Positions 7,331-14,310 of a DNA stretch of 14,357 bases are shown one piece after another. Source of the DNA: an uncultured Oscillospiraceae bacterium (GTDB taxonomy: Bacteria; Bacillota; Clostridia; Oscillospirales; Oscillospiraceae); NCBI GenBank assembly GCA_910587205.1, contig CAJULZ010000072.1, positions 1 through 14,357 on the forward strand, read 5' to 3'. The number at the start of each line of letters is the position of its first letter. Positions within the stretch are counted from its first letter, which is position 1. The notes beneath the pieces were generated by a model that was not told the origin of the DNA, ran no database searches, and saw only the letters and a program-made list of their open reading frames with translations. Position numbers and translations under genes: made by a program.

Positions 7331-7402
7331 CACAGGGCTGCATCGCACAATCCCCGCAGGGGGCAGGACCCCTGGGCGGGCACTGTGCGATGGCGCCCTG
7401 TG
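7331..7402 (+). promoter_or_regulatory. Long structured leader hairpin in the 5' UTR of the regulator gene
   Basis: Four stacked stems can be paired by eye: 7331-7338 with 7395-7402 (8 bp), 7341-7349 with 7384-7392 (9 bp), 7353-7357 with 7376-7380 (5 bp) and 7358-7362 with 7369-7373 (5 bp). They are separated by a 2x2 loop, a 3x3 loop and a 2-nt bulge, and capped by a 6-nt loop. No T run follows; the ribosome site begins 11 bases later. It fits no riboswitch I recognise. Confidence 0.65.
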
Positions 7403-7427
7403 GCTGCAAGAGAAAGGAGAAGGAGCA

Positions 7428-8519
7428 ATGTTTAGCCGGATCTTCCAAAGCGTGGTCCTTCAGATGAAGGACTGCTGCGACCGCGCCGTGGGCGTGATCG
7501 ACGAACAGGGGACTGTTGTGGCGTGCAACGAGTTGAGCTGCATCGGTGAAAAATGGGGGAATGCGGCCGCGTTGCTGGCCGCGGAGCAGGATACCCTTGT
7601 GGTCAGCAACGGGTTCACCTTCAAACCCCTGCCCGGATGGAATGGGCAGTCCGACTATGCCGCTTTTGCCCGGGGGGAGGATGAGCGGGCCGCCCTGGTG
7701 TGCTCCATGGCGGTGATTGCCCTGAACGGGGCCAAGACCTACTACGAGGAGAAAAACGATAAGGCCACCTTTGTCAAGAATATCCTGTGCGACAATATCC
7801 TGCTGGGGGATATCTATGTCCGCGCCAAAGAGCTTCATTTCCTGTCCGAGGCGCCCCGCGCGGTGATTCTGGTGCGCCAGCTGGGCGTACCCGACGTGTC
7901 CGCGGTGGACGTGGTGTCCAGCCTGTACCCGGACAAACAGTCCGACTTTGTGCTGTCCATCAGCGAGACCGACGTGGCCCTGGTCAAGCACCTGGGGGAG
8001 AACGCCGACATCCGCGAGGTGCAGAAGATCGCCCAGAATGTCCAGGAGGCCCTGACCCGGGAGCTGGGCATCAAGACCGTGGTGGGCGTGGGCACCATCG
8101 TGGGCCACATCCGGGACTTGGCCCGCACTTATAAGGAGGCCCAGGTGGCCATCGACGTGGGTAAGGTGTTCGACACCGAGCGGTCCATCATCAGCTATGA
8201 GAACCTGGGCATTGGCCGTCTGATCTACCAGCTCCCCACCACCCTGTGCGAGATGTTTCTCCGGGAGGTCTTTAAGAAGAACCCCATCGACGCGCTGGAC
8301 CAGGAGACCCTGTTCACCATCAACAAGTTCTTTGAGAATAACCTGAACGTGTCCGAGACCGCCCGGAAGCTGTTCGTTCACCGCAATACCCTGGTGTACC
8401 GGCTGGAGAAGATCAAAAAGCTCACCGGCCTGGATCTGCGGGAGTTTGACGATGCCATCACCTTTAAGGTGGCTCTTATGGTCAAGAAGTACCTGGTGTC
8501 CCGGGGCATTGAATCCTGA
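7428..8519 (+). CDS. PucR/CdaR-family transcriptional regulator
   Basis: A 363-residue predicted DNA-binding regulator. The C-terminus (about residues 294-356) is the PucR-type helix-turn-helix: N-V-S-E-T-A-R-K-L-F-V-H-R-N-T-L-V-Y-R-L-E-K-I-K, then L-D-L-R-E-F-D-D-A. The centre (about 135-260) looks like the degenerate GGDEF-like domain of CdaR proteins. The N-terminal 1-105 region (D-R-A-V-G-V-I-D-E-Q-G) resembles a PAS/GAF-like sensor, but I cannot assign a ligand. ATG 7428 is chosen because AAGGAG at 7414-7419 is 8 bases upstream; longer frames would run through the promoter. It is a single-gene unit with its own promoter, a folded leader and a terminator. The regulon is unknown; neighbours do not identify it. 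Confidence 0.88.
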   Translation: MFSRIFQSVVLQMKDCCDRAVGVIDEQGTVVACNELSCIGEKWGNAAALLAAEQDTLVVSNGFTFKPLPGWNGQSDYAAFARGEDERAALVCSMAVIALNGAKTYYEEKNDKATFVKNILCDNILLGDIYVRAKELHFLSEAPRAVILVRQLGVPDVSAVDVVSSLYPDKQSDFVLSISETDVALVKHLGENADIREVQKIAQNVQEALTRELGIKTVVGVGTIVGHIRDLARTYKEAQVAIDVGKVFDTERSIISYENLGIGRLIYQLPTTLCEMFLREVFKKNPIDALDQETLFTINKFFENNLNVSETARKLFVHRNTLVYRLEKIKKLTGLDLREFDDAITFKVALMVKKYLVSRGIES

Positions 8520-8540
8520 TCCCCTGCGATGTGCGATAGG

Positions 8541-8568
8541 AAGCCGCCCGCCCGGGCGGCTTCTTTTT
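8541..8568 (+). terminator. Terminator after the regulator gene
   Basis: A 9-bp perfect stem pairs 8541-8549 with 8554-8562 around a 4-nt loop and is followed by C and TTTTT, 21 bases after the regulator stop codon. Confidence 0.92.
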
Positions 8569-8611
8569 CGCGTGGCGCGGCTGGGGTATTCTGGGAAAGC
8601 GCTGGGTTATG

Positions 8612-8640
8612 TTGACAGGGCAGGAAATAGCCGATATAAT
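8612..8640 (+). promoter_or_regulatory. Perfect-consensus sigma-A promoter of the ftsEX operon
   Basis: TTGACA at 8612-8617 and TATAAT at 8635-8640 match the sigma-A consensus at all twelve positions with the ideal 17-bp spacing. Transcription would start near 8647, about 57 bases before ftsE. A strong constitutive promoter fits a housekeeping division operon. Confidence 0.92.
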
Positions 8641-8703
8641 AAAAAGGCTTCCGTCCGCATAAAGACGTAGAAAAACAAAGCAGCGACGATGGGGAGGCCG
8701 CCC

Positions 8704-9384
8704 ATGATACGATTGATCGACGTATATAAAGAATATGACAACGGGACCAAGGCGCTGAAGGGGATCGACCTGCGCATCGAGGACGGGGAATTCGTCTTTC
8801 TGGTGGGCCCCTCCGGGTCGGGCAAGTCCACCATTATCAAGCTGCTCACCGCGGAGGTGACGGCTACCCAGGGCCGGGTGATCGTCAACGGGTTCAATCT
8901 GAACAACATCCGCCGCTGGCAGATTCCCCATATGCGCCGCACCCTGGGGGTCATTTTCCAGGACTTCCGGCTGATCGAGAAAAAAACGGTGCAGGGCAAC
9001 CTGGAGTTCGCCATGCGCACCGTGGGAGCCAGCGGTCGGGAGATGCGCAAACGCATCCCCTACGTGCTGGACCTGGTGGGGCTGACGGAAAAGGCGGACG
9101 CCTACCCCAATGAAATGAGCGGAGGCGAGCAGCAGCGGGTGGCCATTGCCCGGGCGCTGGTGAACAACCCCCGGATGATTATCGCCGACGAGCCCACGGG
9201 CAATCTGGACCCGCGCCGTTCCCTGGAGATTATGACCCTGCTGGAGCGGATCAACGCCATGGGCACCACCCTGCTGGTGGTCACCCACGAGCGGGATCTG
9301 GTCAACCGCTTTTCGAAGCGGGTGGTGGCCATCAAGGACGGAGAAATGGTGCGGGACGGTCAGGGAGGCTACTACAGGGTATGA
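8704..9384 (+). CDS. ftsE: Cell division ATP-binding protein FtsE
   Basis: A 226-residue cytoplasmic ABC ATPase that pairs with FtsX at the division site and powers control of a cell-wall hydrolase. Walker A is G-P-S-G-S-G-K-S-T at 35-43, the Q-loop is Gln86, the ABC signature is M-S-G-G-E-Q-Q-R at 138-145, Walker B ends in Asp162-Glu163 and the switch is His195. The T-G-N-L-D-P element and overall length are typical of FtsE. ATG 8704 has GGGAGG (8692-8697) 6 bases upstream; the in-frame ATG at 8689 would leave that site inside the gene and has none of its own. Its stop overlaps the ftsX start. It should not be mistaken for the missing sugar-transporter ATPase. Confidence 0.96.
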   Translation: MIRLIDVYKEYDNGTKALKGIDLRIEDGEFVFLVGPSGSGKSTIIKLLTAEVTATQGRVIVNGFNLNNIRRWQIPHMRRTLGVIFQDFRLIEKKTVQGNLEFAMRTVGASGREMRKRIPYVLDLVGLTEKADAYPNEMSGGEQQRVAIARALVNNPRMIIADEPTGNLDPRRSLEIMTLLERINAMGTTLLVVTHERDLVNRFSKRVVAIKDGEMVRDGQGGYYRV

Positions 9385-10271
9385 GACAAGGATTTAACAT
9401 CGGCTATTTTATCAAAGAGGGCTTCCAGAGCGTGTTTTCCCACGGGTTGATGTCCTTTGCCGCGGTGTGCATGATTGTGGCGTGCCTGATTATCATGGGG
9501 TCGTTTTCCCTGCTTGCCATGAATGTGGACGACAACCTCAAGCAGCTGGAGGACAGCAACGAATTTTTGGCCTATATCGACGAGAGCTATACCGACCGCC
9601 AGATCGAGGCGCTGGCCAAGCAGGTGGAATCGGTGGACAACGTGGCGTCGGTGAAGTTTGTCACCAAGGAGGAGGCCAAGGCCATCTTCCTGGAGGGCCG
9701 TGAGGATGACGGGCTGTATGCCAGCATCCCGGACGACGTGTTCCGGGACCGCCTGTCCGTCCACGTCGCCGAGCTGGAACGGTTCACCGAGACGGTGGAC
9801 GCGGTGTGCAGCCTGCCCGGCGTGGCCGACCACCGGGCGGAGGGCGAGCTGGCGGAGGGTTTTGTGACGGTGCGCAACGCCGTCACCGCCGTGGCTTGGG
9901 TGCTGGTGGGGATTTTGGCGGCGGTGTCGCTGTTCATCATCGCCAATACCATCCGGCTGGCTACCTTTGCCCGCCGGGAGGAGATCGCTATCATGAAGAT
10001 GTGCGGCGCCACCGACGGCTTTGTCCGGGGGCCCTTCATCGTGGAGGGGCTGATTCTGGGCGTGATGGGGGCGGCGGCGGCGTTCCTGATCCAGTGGGCG
10101 GTGTACGCCGCGGTGTGCCGCGCTTTTGTAGAGAGCGGCGCGGTGACGCTGTTCACCCTGATGGAGTTCAAGGAGATCTGGACGCAGGTGCTGGGGATAT
10201 TCCTGACGGCGGGGGCAGCCATCGGCGCGGTGGGCTCGGGCTTTGCCATCCGCCGGTTCCTGCAAGTCTGA
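9381..10271 (+). CDS. ftsX: Cell division membrane protein FtsX
   Basis: A 296-residue membrane protein with four transmembrane helices at about 24-46, 168-192, 218-247 and 268-290. The roughly 120-residue loop between helices 1 and 2 (about 48-165) lies outside the cell and is the part that contacts a hydrolase in known FtsEX systems. The cytoplasmic F-A-R-R-E-E-I-A-I-M-K-M-C-G-A-T element (196-211) is the conserved FtsX signature after helix 2. The ATG overlaps the ftsE TGA stop (ATGA), showing translational coupling. The next gene, 30 bases on, encodes a coiled-coil peptidase that is the likely partner. Confidence 0.95.
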   Translation: MRQGFNIGYFIKEGFQSVFSHGLMSFAAVCMIVACLIIMGSFSLLAMNVDDNLKQLEDSNEFLAYIDESYTDRQIEALAKQVESVDNVASVKFVTKEEAKAIFLEGREDDGLYASIPDDVFRDRLSVHVAELERFTETVDAVCSLPGVADHRAEGELAEGFVTVRNAVTAVAWVLVGILAAVSLFIIANTIRLATFARREEIAIMKMCGATDGFVRGPFIVEGLILGVMGAAAAFLIQWAVYAAVCRAFVESGAVTLFTLMEFKEIWTQVLGIFLTAGAAIGAVGSGFAIRRFLQV

Positions 10272-10301
10272 GCTGTCTGCCGCTGACATAGGAGGGGCAA
10301 C

Positions 10302-11552
10302 ATGAAGAAAACGACCCAGAAAATTGTGGTGATTGTGCTGGCGGCGGCGCTGCTGCTGACCATCCTGCTGCCCGCGTTGAGCATGGTGGCCCGTGCCGAA
10401 GTGACCCAGGGGGACATCCAGAACATCAAAAACGAGCTATCCGACATTAAGCAGCAGAAGAAGGAGGCGGAGGAGCAGCTGGCCGCCATCCGGAACAACT
10501 TAGCCAAAGCCAAGGACCAGATGGCGCTCATCGAGAGTCAGGTGGTGCTCACCGAGACGGAGATCAATACCAGCCAGCTCCTGCTGGATGAGTATGACCG
10601 GCAGATCGGGATCAAGGAGGACGAGATTCTGGAGCTGGAGGCCCGGCAGGTGGAGCAGCGGGAGGAGTTCTACCGCCAAGTGCGGTGGATGGAGGAGACG
10701 GGCAGCGTGTCCTACCTGTCCATCCTGTTCCAGGCGTCGTCCTTTTCCGAGCTGCTGGACTACGCCATGCTCATCACCGACATCATGGAGTACTCCAACG
10801 ACATCATCGACAAGCTGAAGGCCACGGAGGACGAGCTGAGCGCGGCCAAGGCGGACCTGGAGACCAGCCGGAGCGAGCAGGCGGAGGTACAGGCGGAGTT
10901 GGAGACGCGTTACGCGGAGCTGGAGGAGAAGCGGGCGGAGCAGACCAAGCTGCTCAACCAGATCGCGGCCTCGGAGAGCGAGGCGGCGGCGGCGGCCAAG
11001 CTGCTGGCGGAGAGCGAGGCCCGGGTCAACAAAGAGCTGAAAGAGGCGGAGCAGAAATACGCCGCCCAGATCGCGGCCCTTCAGGCCAAGAATAACCTGA
11101 CCACGGGGAGCTGGTACTGGCCGCTGCCCAACCGGTATAAGATTTCCTCCCTGTTCGGCAGCCGGGCCGACCCCATCACCGGCCAGCGGGACAACCACAC
11201 CGGCACGGACATACCCGCCCCATGGGGCACGCCCATCTACGCGGCCAAGGACGGGGTGGTCACTACGGTAAACACCAACCACCGTTCCTCATCCTACGGC
11301 TACTACTGCATCATCAACCACGGCGGCGGTTATTCCACCCTGTATGCCCACCAGAACCAGGTGCCGGTGGTGAAGGAGGGGCAGTCTGTCGCCAAGGGCC
11401 AGCTCATCGGCTACGTGGGCACCACCGGCCGCTCCACGGGTTACCACCTGCACTTTGAGCTGCGGGTGAACGGGGTGCGGGGCGACGTGCTCAAGCTGTA
11501 CCCCGGCATGACCTTTACCTCCCCCAAGGGCGGGACCATCAAAGGCGGATAA
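10302..11552 (+). CDS. Secreted coiled-coil M23 (LytM) peptidoglycan peptidase, EnvC-like
   Basis: A 416-residue exported cell-wall protein. A signal peptide covers residues 1-32, with likely cleavage after A-R-A. Residues about 35-265 are strongly helical and charged, in two coiled-coil blocks (35-125 and 170-262) around a less charged middle with F-Q-A-S-S-F-S-E-L-L. The C-terminal LytM domain (about 270-400) keeps all zinc and catalytic residues: His299 and Asp303 (H-x-x-x-D), His350, and His382/His384 (H-L-H). It should therefore cleave peptide cross-bridges itself, unlike E. coli EnvC, which has lost the metal site and only activates amidases. GGAGG at 10291-10295 sets the start. Placement directly after ftsEX makes it the probable FtsX-controlled hydrolase, comparable to EnvC, CwlO or PcsB. 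Confidence 0.93.
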   Translation: MKKTTQKIVVIVLAAALLLTILLPALSMVARAEVTQGDIQNIKNELSDIKQQKKEAEEQLAAIRNNLAKAKDQMALIESQVVLTETEINTSQLLLDEYDRQIGIKEDEILELEARQVEQREEFYRQVRWMEETGSVSYLSILFQASSFSELLDYAMLITDIMEYSNDIIDKLKATEDELSAAKADLETSRSEQAEVQAELETRYAELEEKRAEQTKLLNQIAASESEAAAAAKLLAESEARVNKELKEAEQKYAAQIAALQAKNNLTTGSWYWPLPNRYKISSLFGSRADPITGQRDNHTGTDIPAPWGTPIYAAKDGVVTTVNTNHRSSSYGYYCIINHGGGYSTLYAHQNQVPVVKEGQSVAKGQLIGYVGTTGRSTGYHLHFELRVNGVRGDVLKLYPGMTFTSPKGGTIKGG

Positions 11553-11562
11553 GCCAAACCCC

Positions 11563-11590
11563 AGGGGCGCGGGAGACAACCCGCGCCCCT
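11563..11590 (+). terminator. Hairpin between the M23 peptidase and S41 protease genes
   Basis: An 11-bp perfect stem pairs 11563-11573 with 11580-11590 around a 6-nt loop. It is followed by ATCTTA rather than a clean T run, so it is a weak or partial terminator or a message-stabilising structure. It lies 10 bases after the peptidase stop and 27 before the protease start; no promoter was seen between them. Confidence 0.55.
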
Positions 11591-11617
11591 ATCTTAGGTT
11601 CGCAAGGAGGTCTGGAC

Positions 11618-12787
11618 ATGGAAGGACAAACGGTACGGGAACAAAAGAAGCAGCGCAGACGCCTGCCCGGTTGGGTGAAAACGCTGCTGACGGTGCTGAT
11701 CACCTTGGTTGTGTCCGGGGGGCTGTGGTGCGCCCTGCTGGGGCGCGGCGGCCTTGCCATGGTGGAGACCTATCTGCTGGCCCGGTTTGCTTTTGTGGAG
11801 ACGGATGTCGATCTGGGCAGGGCTGTGGACGAGGGGTTGTCCGCTTTTGTCAGCGGCCTGGGCGACCGCTGGTCGTACTACCTCACCGTCGAGGGGTATC
11901 AGGCCACCACTCAGCGCCGGGCCAACAGTTATGTGGGCGTGGGGGTGACGGTGGACTACACCCGGGAGGAAGGGCTTTTGGTGCAGTCGGTTACGGTGGA
12001 CGGGCCCGCAGAGCAGGCGGGTGTCGTGGCTGGGGATGTGATCACCGCGGTGGACGGCGCGTCTGTTGCGGGGGAAGCCCGCCGGCAGGGTACCGAGCTG
12101 ATCCTGGGGGAAGCGGGCACGGCGGTCGTCCTGACCCTGCTGGGAGAGGACGGTGCCACCCGGGATGTGACATGCGTCCGGGCCGTCCTGCGCAGCTCGT
12201 CCGCCGATGGGCGGATGCTGGAGGGGAACATCGGCTGCGTGCGGCTGGAGAACTTCTATTCCGGCGCGGCGGACAGCTTCCGGGAGGAGGTGGACGCGCT
12301 GCTGGAGCAGGGGGCGGAGGGCCTGATTGTGGATGTGCGCGGCGACCCCGGCGGGTACATCACGGAGCTGGAGGAGATTTTGGACTATCTGCTGCCCGAG
12401 GGGCCCGTATTCACCCACCGGCCCCGGTGGTGGTTTGAACGGGTGCGGCAGTCGGACGCGGACTGTGTCGACCTGCCCATGGCGGTCCTTGTGGACGCGG
12501 ACACCTATTCCGCGGCGGAGCTGCTGGCCGCCCAACTGCGGGAGAGCACGGGCTCGCCCATTGTGGGGGTGCGGACTTCCGGCAAGGGGTATTCCCAGAT
12601 CACGTTTCCCCTGCCCAACGGGGGCGGGGTGGGGCTGTCCACCGCGACCTACTGCACCGGCGGAGGGCACTCCCTGATTGGCGAGGGGATTATCCCCGAT
12701 GTGGAGCTGGAGCTGGCGGAGGGCGCGGCCCTGGGCGGCGGGGAGGACAATCAGCTCCAGACGGCCATGGAGCTGCTGGGGAATTAA
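11618..12787 (+). CDS. Membrane-anchored S41 carboxy-terminal processing protease (CtpA type)
   Basis: A 389-residue serine protease anchored by one N-terminal helix (about 19-43, after a basic stretch K-K-Q-R-R-R), with the rest outside. A PDZ domain spans about 105-190 and the S41 catalytic domain about 200-365. The Ser-Lys dyad is visible as Ser298 in T-Y-S-A-A-E and Lys323 in S-G-K-G-Y-S-Q, 25 residues apart as in the family, with Gln327 following. The usual D-x-R-G-N-P-G-G loop reads D-V-R-G-D-P-G-G. AAGGAGG at 11604-11610 sets the start, 7 bases away. Carrying this gene behind ftsEX and an M23 peptidase suggests it trims or degrades the hydrolase or a partner protein, as CtpA does to M23 enzymes in Pseudomonas (established example; transfer here is inference). 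Confidence 0.92.
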   Translation: MEGQTVREQKKQRRRLPGWVKTLLTVLITLVVSGGLWCALLGRGGLAMVETYLLARFAFVETDVDLGRAVDEGLSAFVSGLGDRWSYYLTVEGYQATTQRRANSYVGVGVTVDYTREEGLLVQSVTVDGPAEQAGVVAGDVITAVDGASVAGEARRQGTELILGEAGTAVVLTLLGEDGATRDVTCVRAVLRSSSADGRMLEGNIGCVRLENFYSGAADSFREEVDALLEQGAEGLIVDVRGDPGGYITELEEILDYLLPEGPVFTHRPRWWFERVRQSDADCVDLPMAVLVDADTYSAAELLAAQLRESTGSPIVGVRTSGKGYSQITFPLPNGGGVGLSTATYCTGGGHSLIGEGIIPDVELELAEGAALGGGEDNQLQTAMELLGN

Positions 12788-13114
12788 AAAGCGCCCCCAA
12801 CAGGGGACGCGCTATGGTAGAAAAACTGAGGGGCGGCCGTTGGCCGCCCCTCAGACCGGCGAAAAAGGCAAAGCCTTTTCCGCCGGGAGAAGTTGCGGCC
12901 TCATGCGCGCACTCGCTGTCCGCCTGCGGCGGCCAACTCGCACACGGTTCGGCTGAGAAGTGTTTCCCCGACGCACATGTCGCCGGGGAAAACGGATTTT
13001 ATTTTTTTCGCGCCTGCGGGCGCGAACTCTGCGAGGCTTTTTCGACAAGCCCAGGGGCGGCCTTTGGACACCCCTACAAATTTTCCCGATTCCAGCGCCC
13101 GGTGGGGCGCTTTT
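12788..13114. repeat. Gene-free, hairpin-dense intergenic element between convergent genes
   Basis: These 327 bases hold no credible gene. Hairpins in order: 12790-12813 (imperfect), 12826-12854 (13 bp), 12856-12886 (14 pairs, one mismatch), 12920-12932 (5 bp), 12963-12991 (11 pairs, one mismatch), 13007-13026 (8 bp) and 13094-13111 (7 bp). In both mismatched hairpins the odd pair is A-C on the + strand and G-U on the - strand, so the - strand RNA folds better. The look is of a dispersed intergenic repeat or composite of such units; copy number cannot be judged from one window. Confidence 0.55.
12821..12854 (-). terminator. Leftward terminator hairpin at the left end of the hairpin element
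   Basis: A perfect 13-bp stem pairs 12826-12838 with 12842-12854 around a 3-nt loop. On the minus strand it is followed at once by TTTTT (12825-12821), making a good terminator for leftward transcription coming from degV. Confidence 0.75.
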
Positions 13115-13115
13115 T
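13094..13115 (+). terminator. Rightward terminator of the ftsEX-ctpA side, abutting degV
   Basis: A 7-bp stem pairs 13094-13100 with 13105-13111 around a 4-nt loop and runs into TTTTT on the + strand. It ends at the last base of the degV coding region. A second possible + strand stop is the 12963-12991 hairpin followed by a T-rich tract at 12997-13008. Confidence 0.65.
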
Positions 13116-13951
13116 CATTTCCGCAGGAAGATGATGCCCAAAGTGTTGGGCCCGCAGTGACAGGAGATGGTACAGCCGGCCACGGCGGTGTGCACCTGAT
13201 GGAAGCCGAACTGCCGGACCATGGCACACACATTCTCGGGGATGGCGGGATCGCAGCGGGTGTGGACGACAAAAATGCGATCCAGGTCGGCATCCTTGCC
13301 GTTGAGCTGATCCAGCACGTAATCGGCCAGCACCTTGTCGAAAGCGCCCCGGTACTTTTTGCCCACGGACATCTTGCCGTCGGCCAGGACAATGCAGGGC
13401 TTCAGCTTCAGCAGATTGGCCCCCAGGGCCACCACGGAGGAGCACCGCCCGCCCTTGGCCAGGTAGTCCAGCTTATCCACCACGAAGGTGGTGTCCACCC
13501 GGCCGGCCATCCCGTCCAGCAGGTTTAAGATATCCTCGATGCTGTCCCCCCGCTCCGCGGCCTCGGCAGCGGCGAGGGCCAGCAGGCCCTGGCCCACGGT
13601 GAGGTTGCGGGAATCCACCACGTGGACGTTGGGGTAGTCGGCCGCCGCCACCAGGGCATTCTGGTAACAGCAGGAGAACTCGCTGCCGATGGTGATGTGG
13701 AGCACATCGTCATATTGGGGGGAGAGGTCGGCAAACAGCGCCTGATAGTCGGCGATATTCACCGCGGAGGTAGAAGGGAGCTGGCCGCCGTCCTCCACGT
13801 GGCGGAAGATATCCTCCGGATTGGCGTCCACGCCGTCCTGGTAGGTGCCCCCGCCGAAGGAGACATACAGGGGAACCATAGTGATCTGATAGCGCTCCAG
13901 CAGTTCGGGGGGCAGGTCGCAGGTGCTGGTGGCGGTGATTTTGATGGACAT
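13115..13951 (-). CDS. DegV family protein (fatty-acid-binding, FakB type)
   Basis: A 278-residue cytoplasmic protein of the DegV family. Members bind a fatty acid and, as FakB, present it to the kinase FakA for phosphorylation and entry into phospholipid synthesis. Family features are the N-terminal T-A-T-S-T-C-D-L-P-P-E, the P-S-T-S-A-V-N loop at 59-65, V-V-D-S-R-N-L-T-V-G-Q-G (111-122), D-Y-L-A-K-G-G-R-C (162-170) and the C-terminal H-C-G-P-N-T-L-G (265-272). ATG 13951 has GGGAGGT on the minus strand 7 bases upstream; an ATG at 13972 would lie at the transcription start. It is a single-gene unit with its own promoter. No fakA is in the window, so whether it serves fatty-acid phosphorylation is inferred from the family. 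Confidence 0.93.
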   Translation of the reverse strand: MSIKITATSTCDLPPELLERYQITMVPLYVSFGGGTYQDGVDANPEDIFRHVEDGGQLPSTSAVNIADYQALFADLSPQYDDVLHITIGSEFSCCYQNALVAAADYPNVHVVDSRNLTVGQGLLALAAAEAAERGDSIEDILNLLDGMAGRVDTTFVVDKLDYLAKGGRCSSVVALGANLLKLKPCIVLADGKMSVGKKYRGAFDKVLADYVLDQLNGKDADLDRIFVVHTRCDPAIPENVCAMVRQFGFHQVHTAVAGCTISCHCGPNTLGIIFLRK

Positions 13952-13980
13952 AGGGAAAACCTCCCAATTCAAGTTGCCTG

Positions 13981-14009
13981 ATTATATCAAATGGGGGAGA
14001 AAAATACAA
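13981..14009 (-). promoter_or_regulatory. Promoter of degV
   Basis: On the minus strand a perfect TATAAT (13986-13981) is preceded by TTGTAT (14009-14004) at 17-bp spacing. Transcription would start near 13974, leaving about 23 bases before the ATG at 13951, which contain the ribosome site. Confidence 0.7.
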
Positions 14010-14051
14010 CCGGGGAAATGTACAAGCTCCTTTGGCGTTTTTTGGGGCGGC

Positions 14052-14066
14052 GTTAAAAGTTTTAAC
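14052..14066. promoter_or_regulatory. 15-nt perfect dyad, possible operator
   Basis: GTTAAAA and TTTTAAC form a perfect 7-bp inverted repeat around one G. It lies in the divergent region between degV and the rightward gene at 14160, about 43 bp upstream of the degV -35 box. A/T-rich short dyads of this kind are typical regulator sites, but no specific regulator is recognised. Confidence 0.35.
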
Positions 14067-14105
14067 AAGAGCCTGGGGATTGTCAAAAAGCAAGGGCGAT
14101 CAAAA

Positions 14106-14131
14106 CCCGCCCTCATGTTTTTCAGGGCGGG
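14106..14131 (-). terminator. Hairpin with leftward T tail in the divergent region
   Basis: An 8-bp stem pairs 14106-14113 with 14124-14131 around a 10-nt loop. On the minus strand it is followed by TTTTG, like a short terminator. With a rightward gene starting at 14160, it could instead be part of that gene's leader. No leftward gene to its right is visible. Confidence 0.4.
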
Positions 14132-14159
14132 CGCATATGTGTCCTTGGGGGTGAGAGGG

Positions 14160-14309
14160 ATGGTGGGTCAGCTGGTTTGGGAGGCGTCCAAGGGCCGTGG
14201 ACGGTTGGAGGAGGCGGTTCTTGGCCCGCTGAAGGTGCTGCGCTGGACGGTGCGGGCGCCGGAGGGGCTGGCTCCCTGGCGGCTGGAGCGGCGGCTGCGC
14301 CGGGCGGAA
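14160..14309 (+). CDS. Unidentified protein, N-terminal 50 residues only
   Basis: A rightward frame with GC-rich third positions starts at ATG 14160, with GGGGGTGA at 14147-14154 as ribosome site. The 50 genuine residues are basic and Leu/Arg-rich (L-E-E-A-V-L-G-P-L-K-V-L-R and W-R-L-E-R-R-L-R-R-A-E). I do not recognise the family. The frame stays open into 14311-14357, but those bases are sequencing adapter, so the codons after 14309 are artefact. A start at GTG 14151 is also possible. The codon use looks like its neighbours, which supports a real gene. Confidence 0.5.
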
Positions 14310-14310
14310 C

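Noticed and set aside
7331..7402. Reading the leader hairpin as a transcription terminator of rsuA
   Set aside because: It lies downstream of a good promoter and no T run follows; the next element is a ribosome site.
8704..9384. FtsE as the missing ATPase of the sugar transporter
   Set aside because: Its 226-residue length, overlap with ftsX and lack of the C-terminal regulatory domain of MsmK/MalK-type ATPases point to FtsE.
12856..13026. CRISPR array or tandem repeat
   Set aside because: The hairpins differ in sequence and spacing; there is no regular direct repeat with unique spacers and no cas gene.
12814..13134. Plus-strand frames within the hairpin element
   Set aside because: They lack a ribosome site, consist of palindromic sequence and cross terminators.
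12901..13392. Minus-strand frame running from inside degV through the hairpin element
   Set aside because: It overlaps degV in another frame and then reads through palindromes; the peptide reflects the repeated structure rather than a gene.
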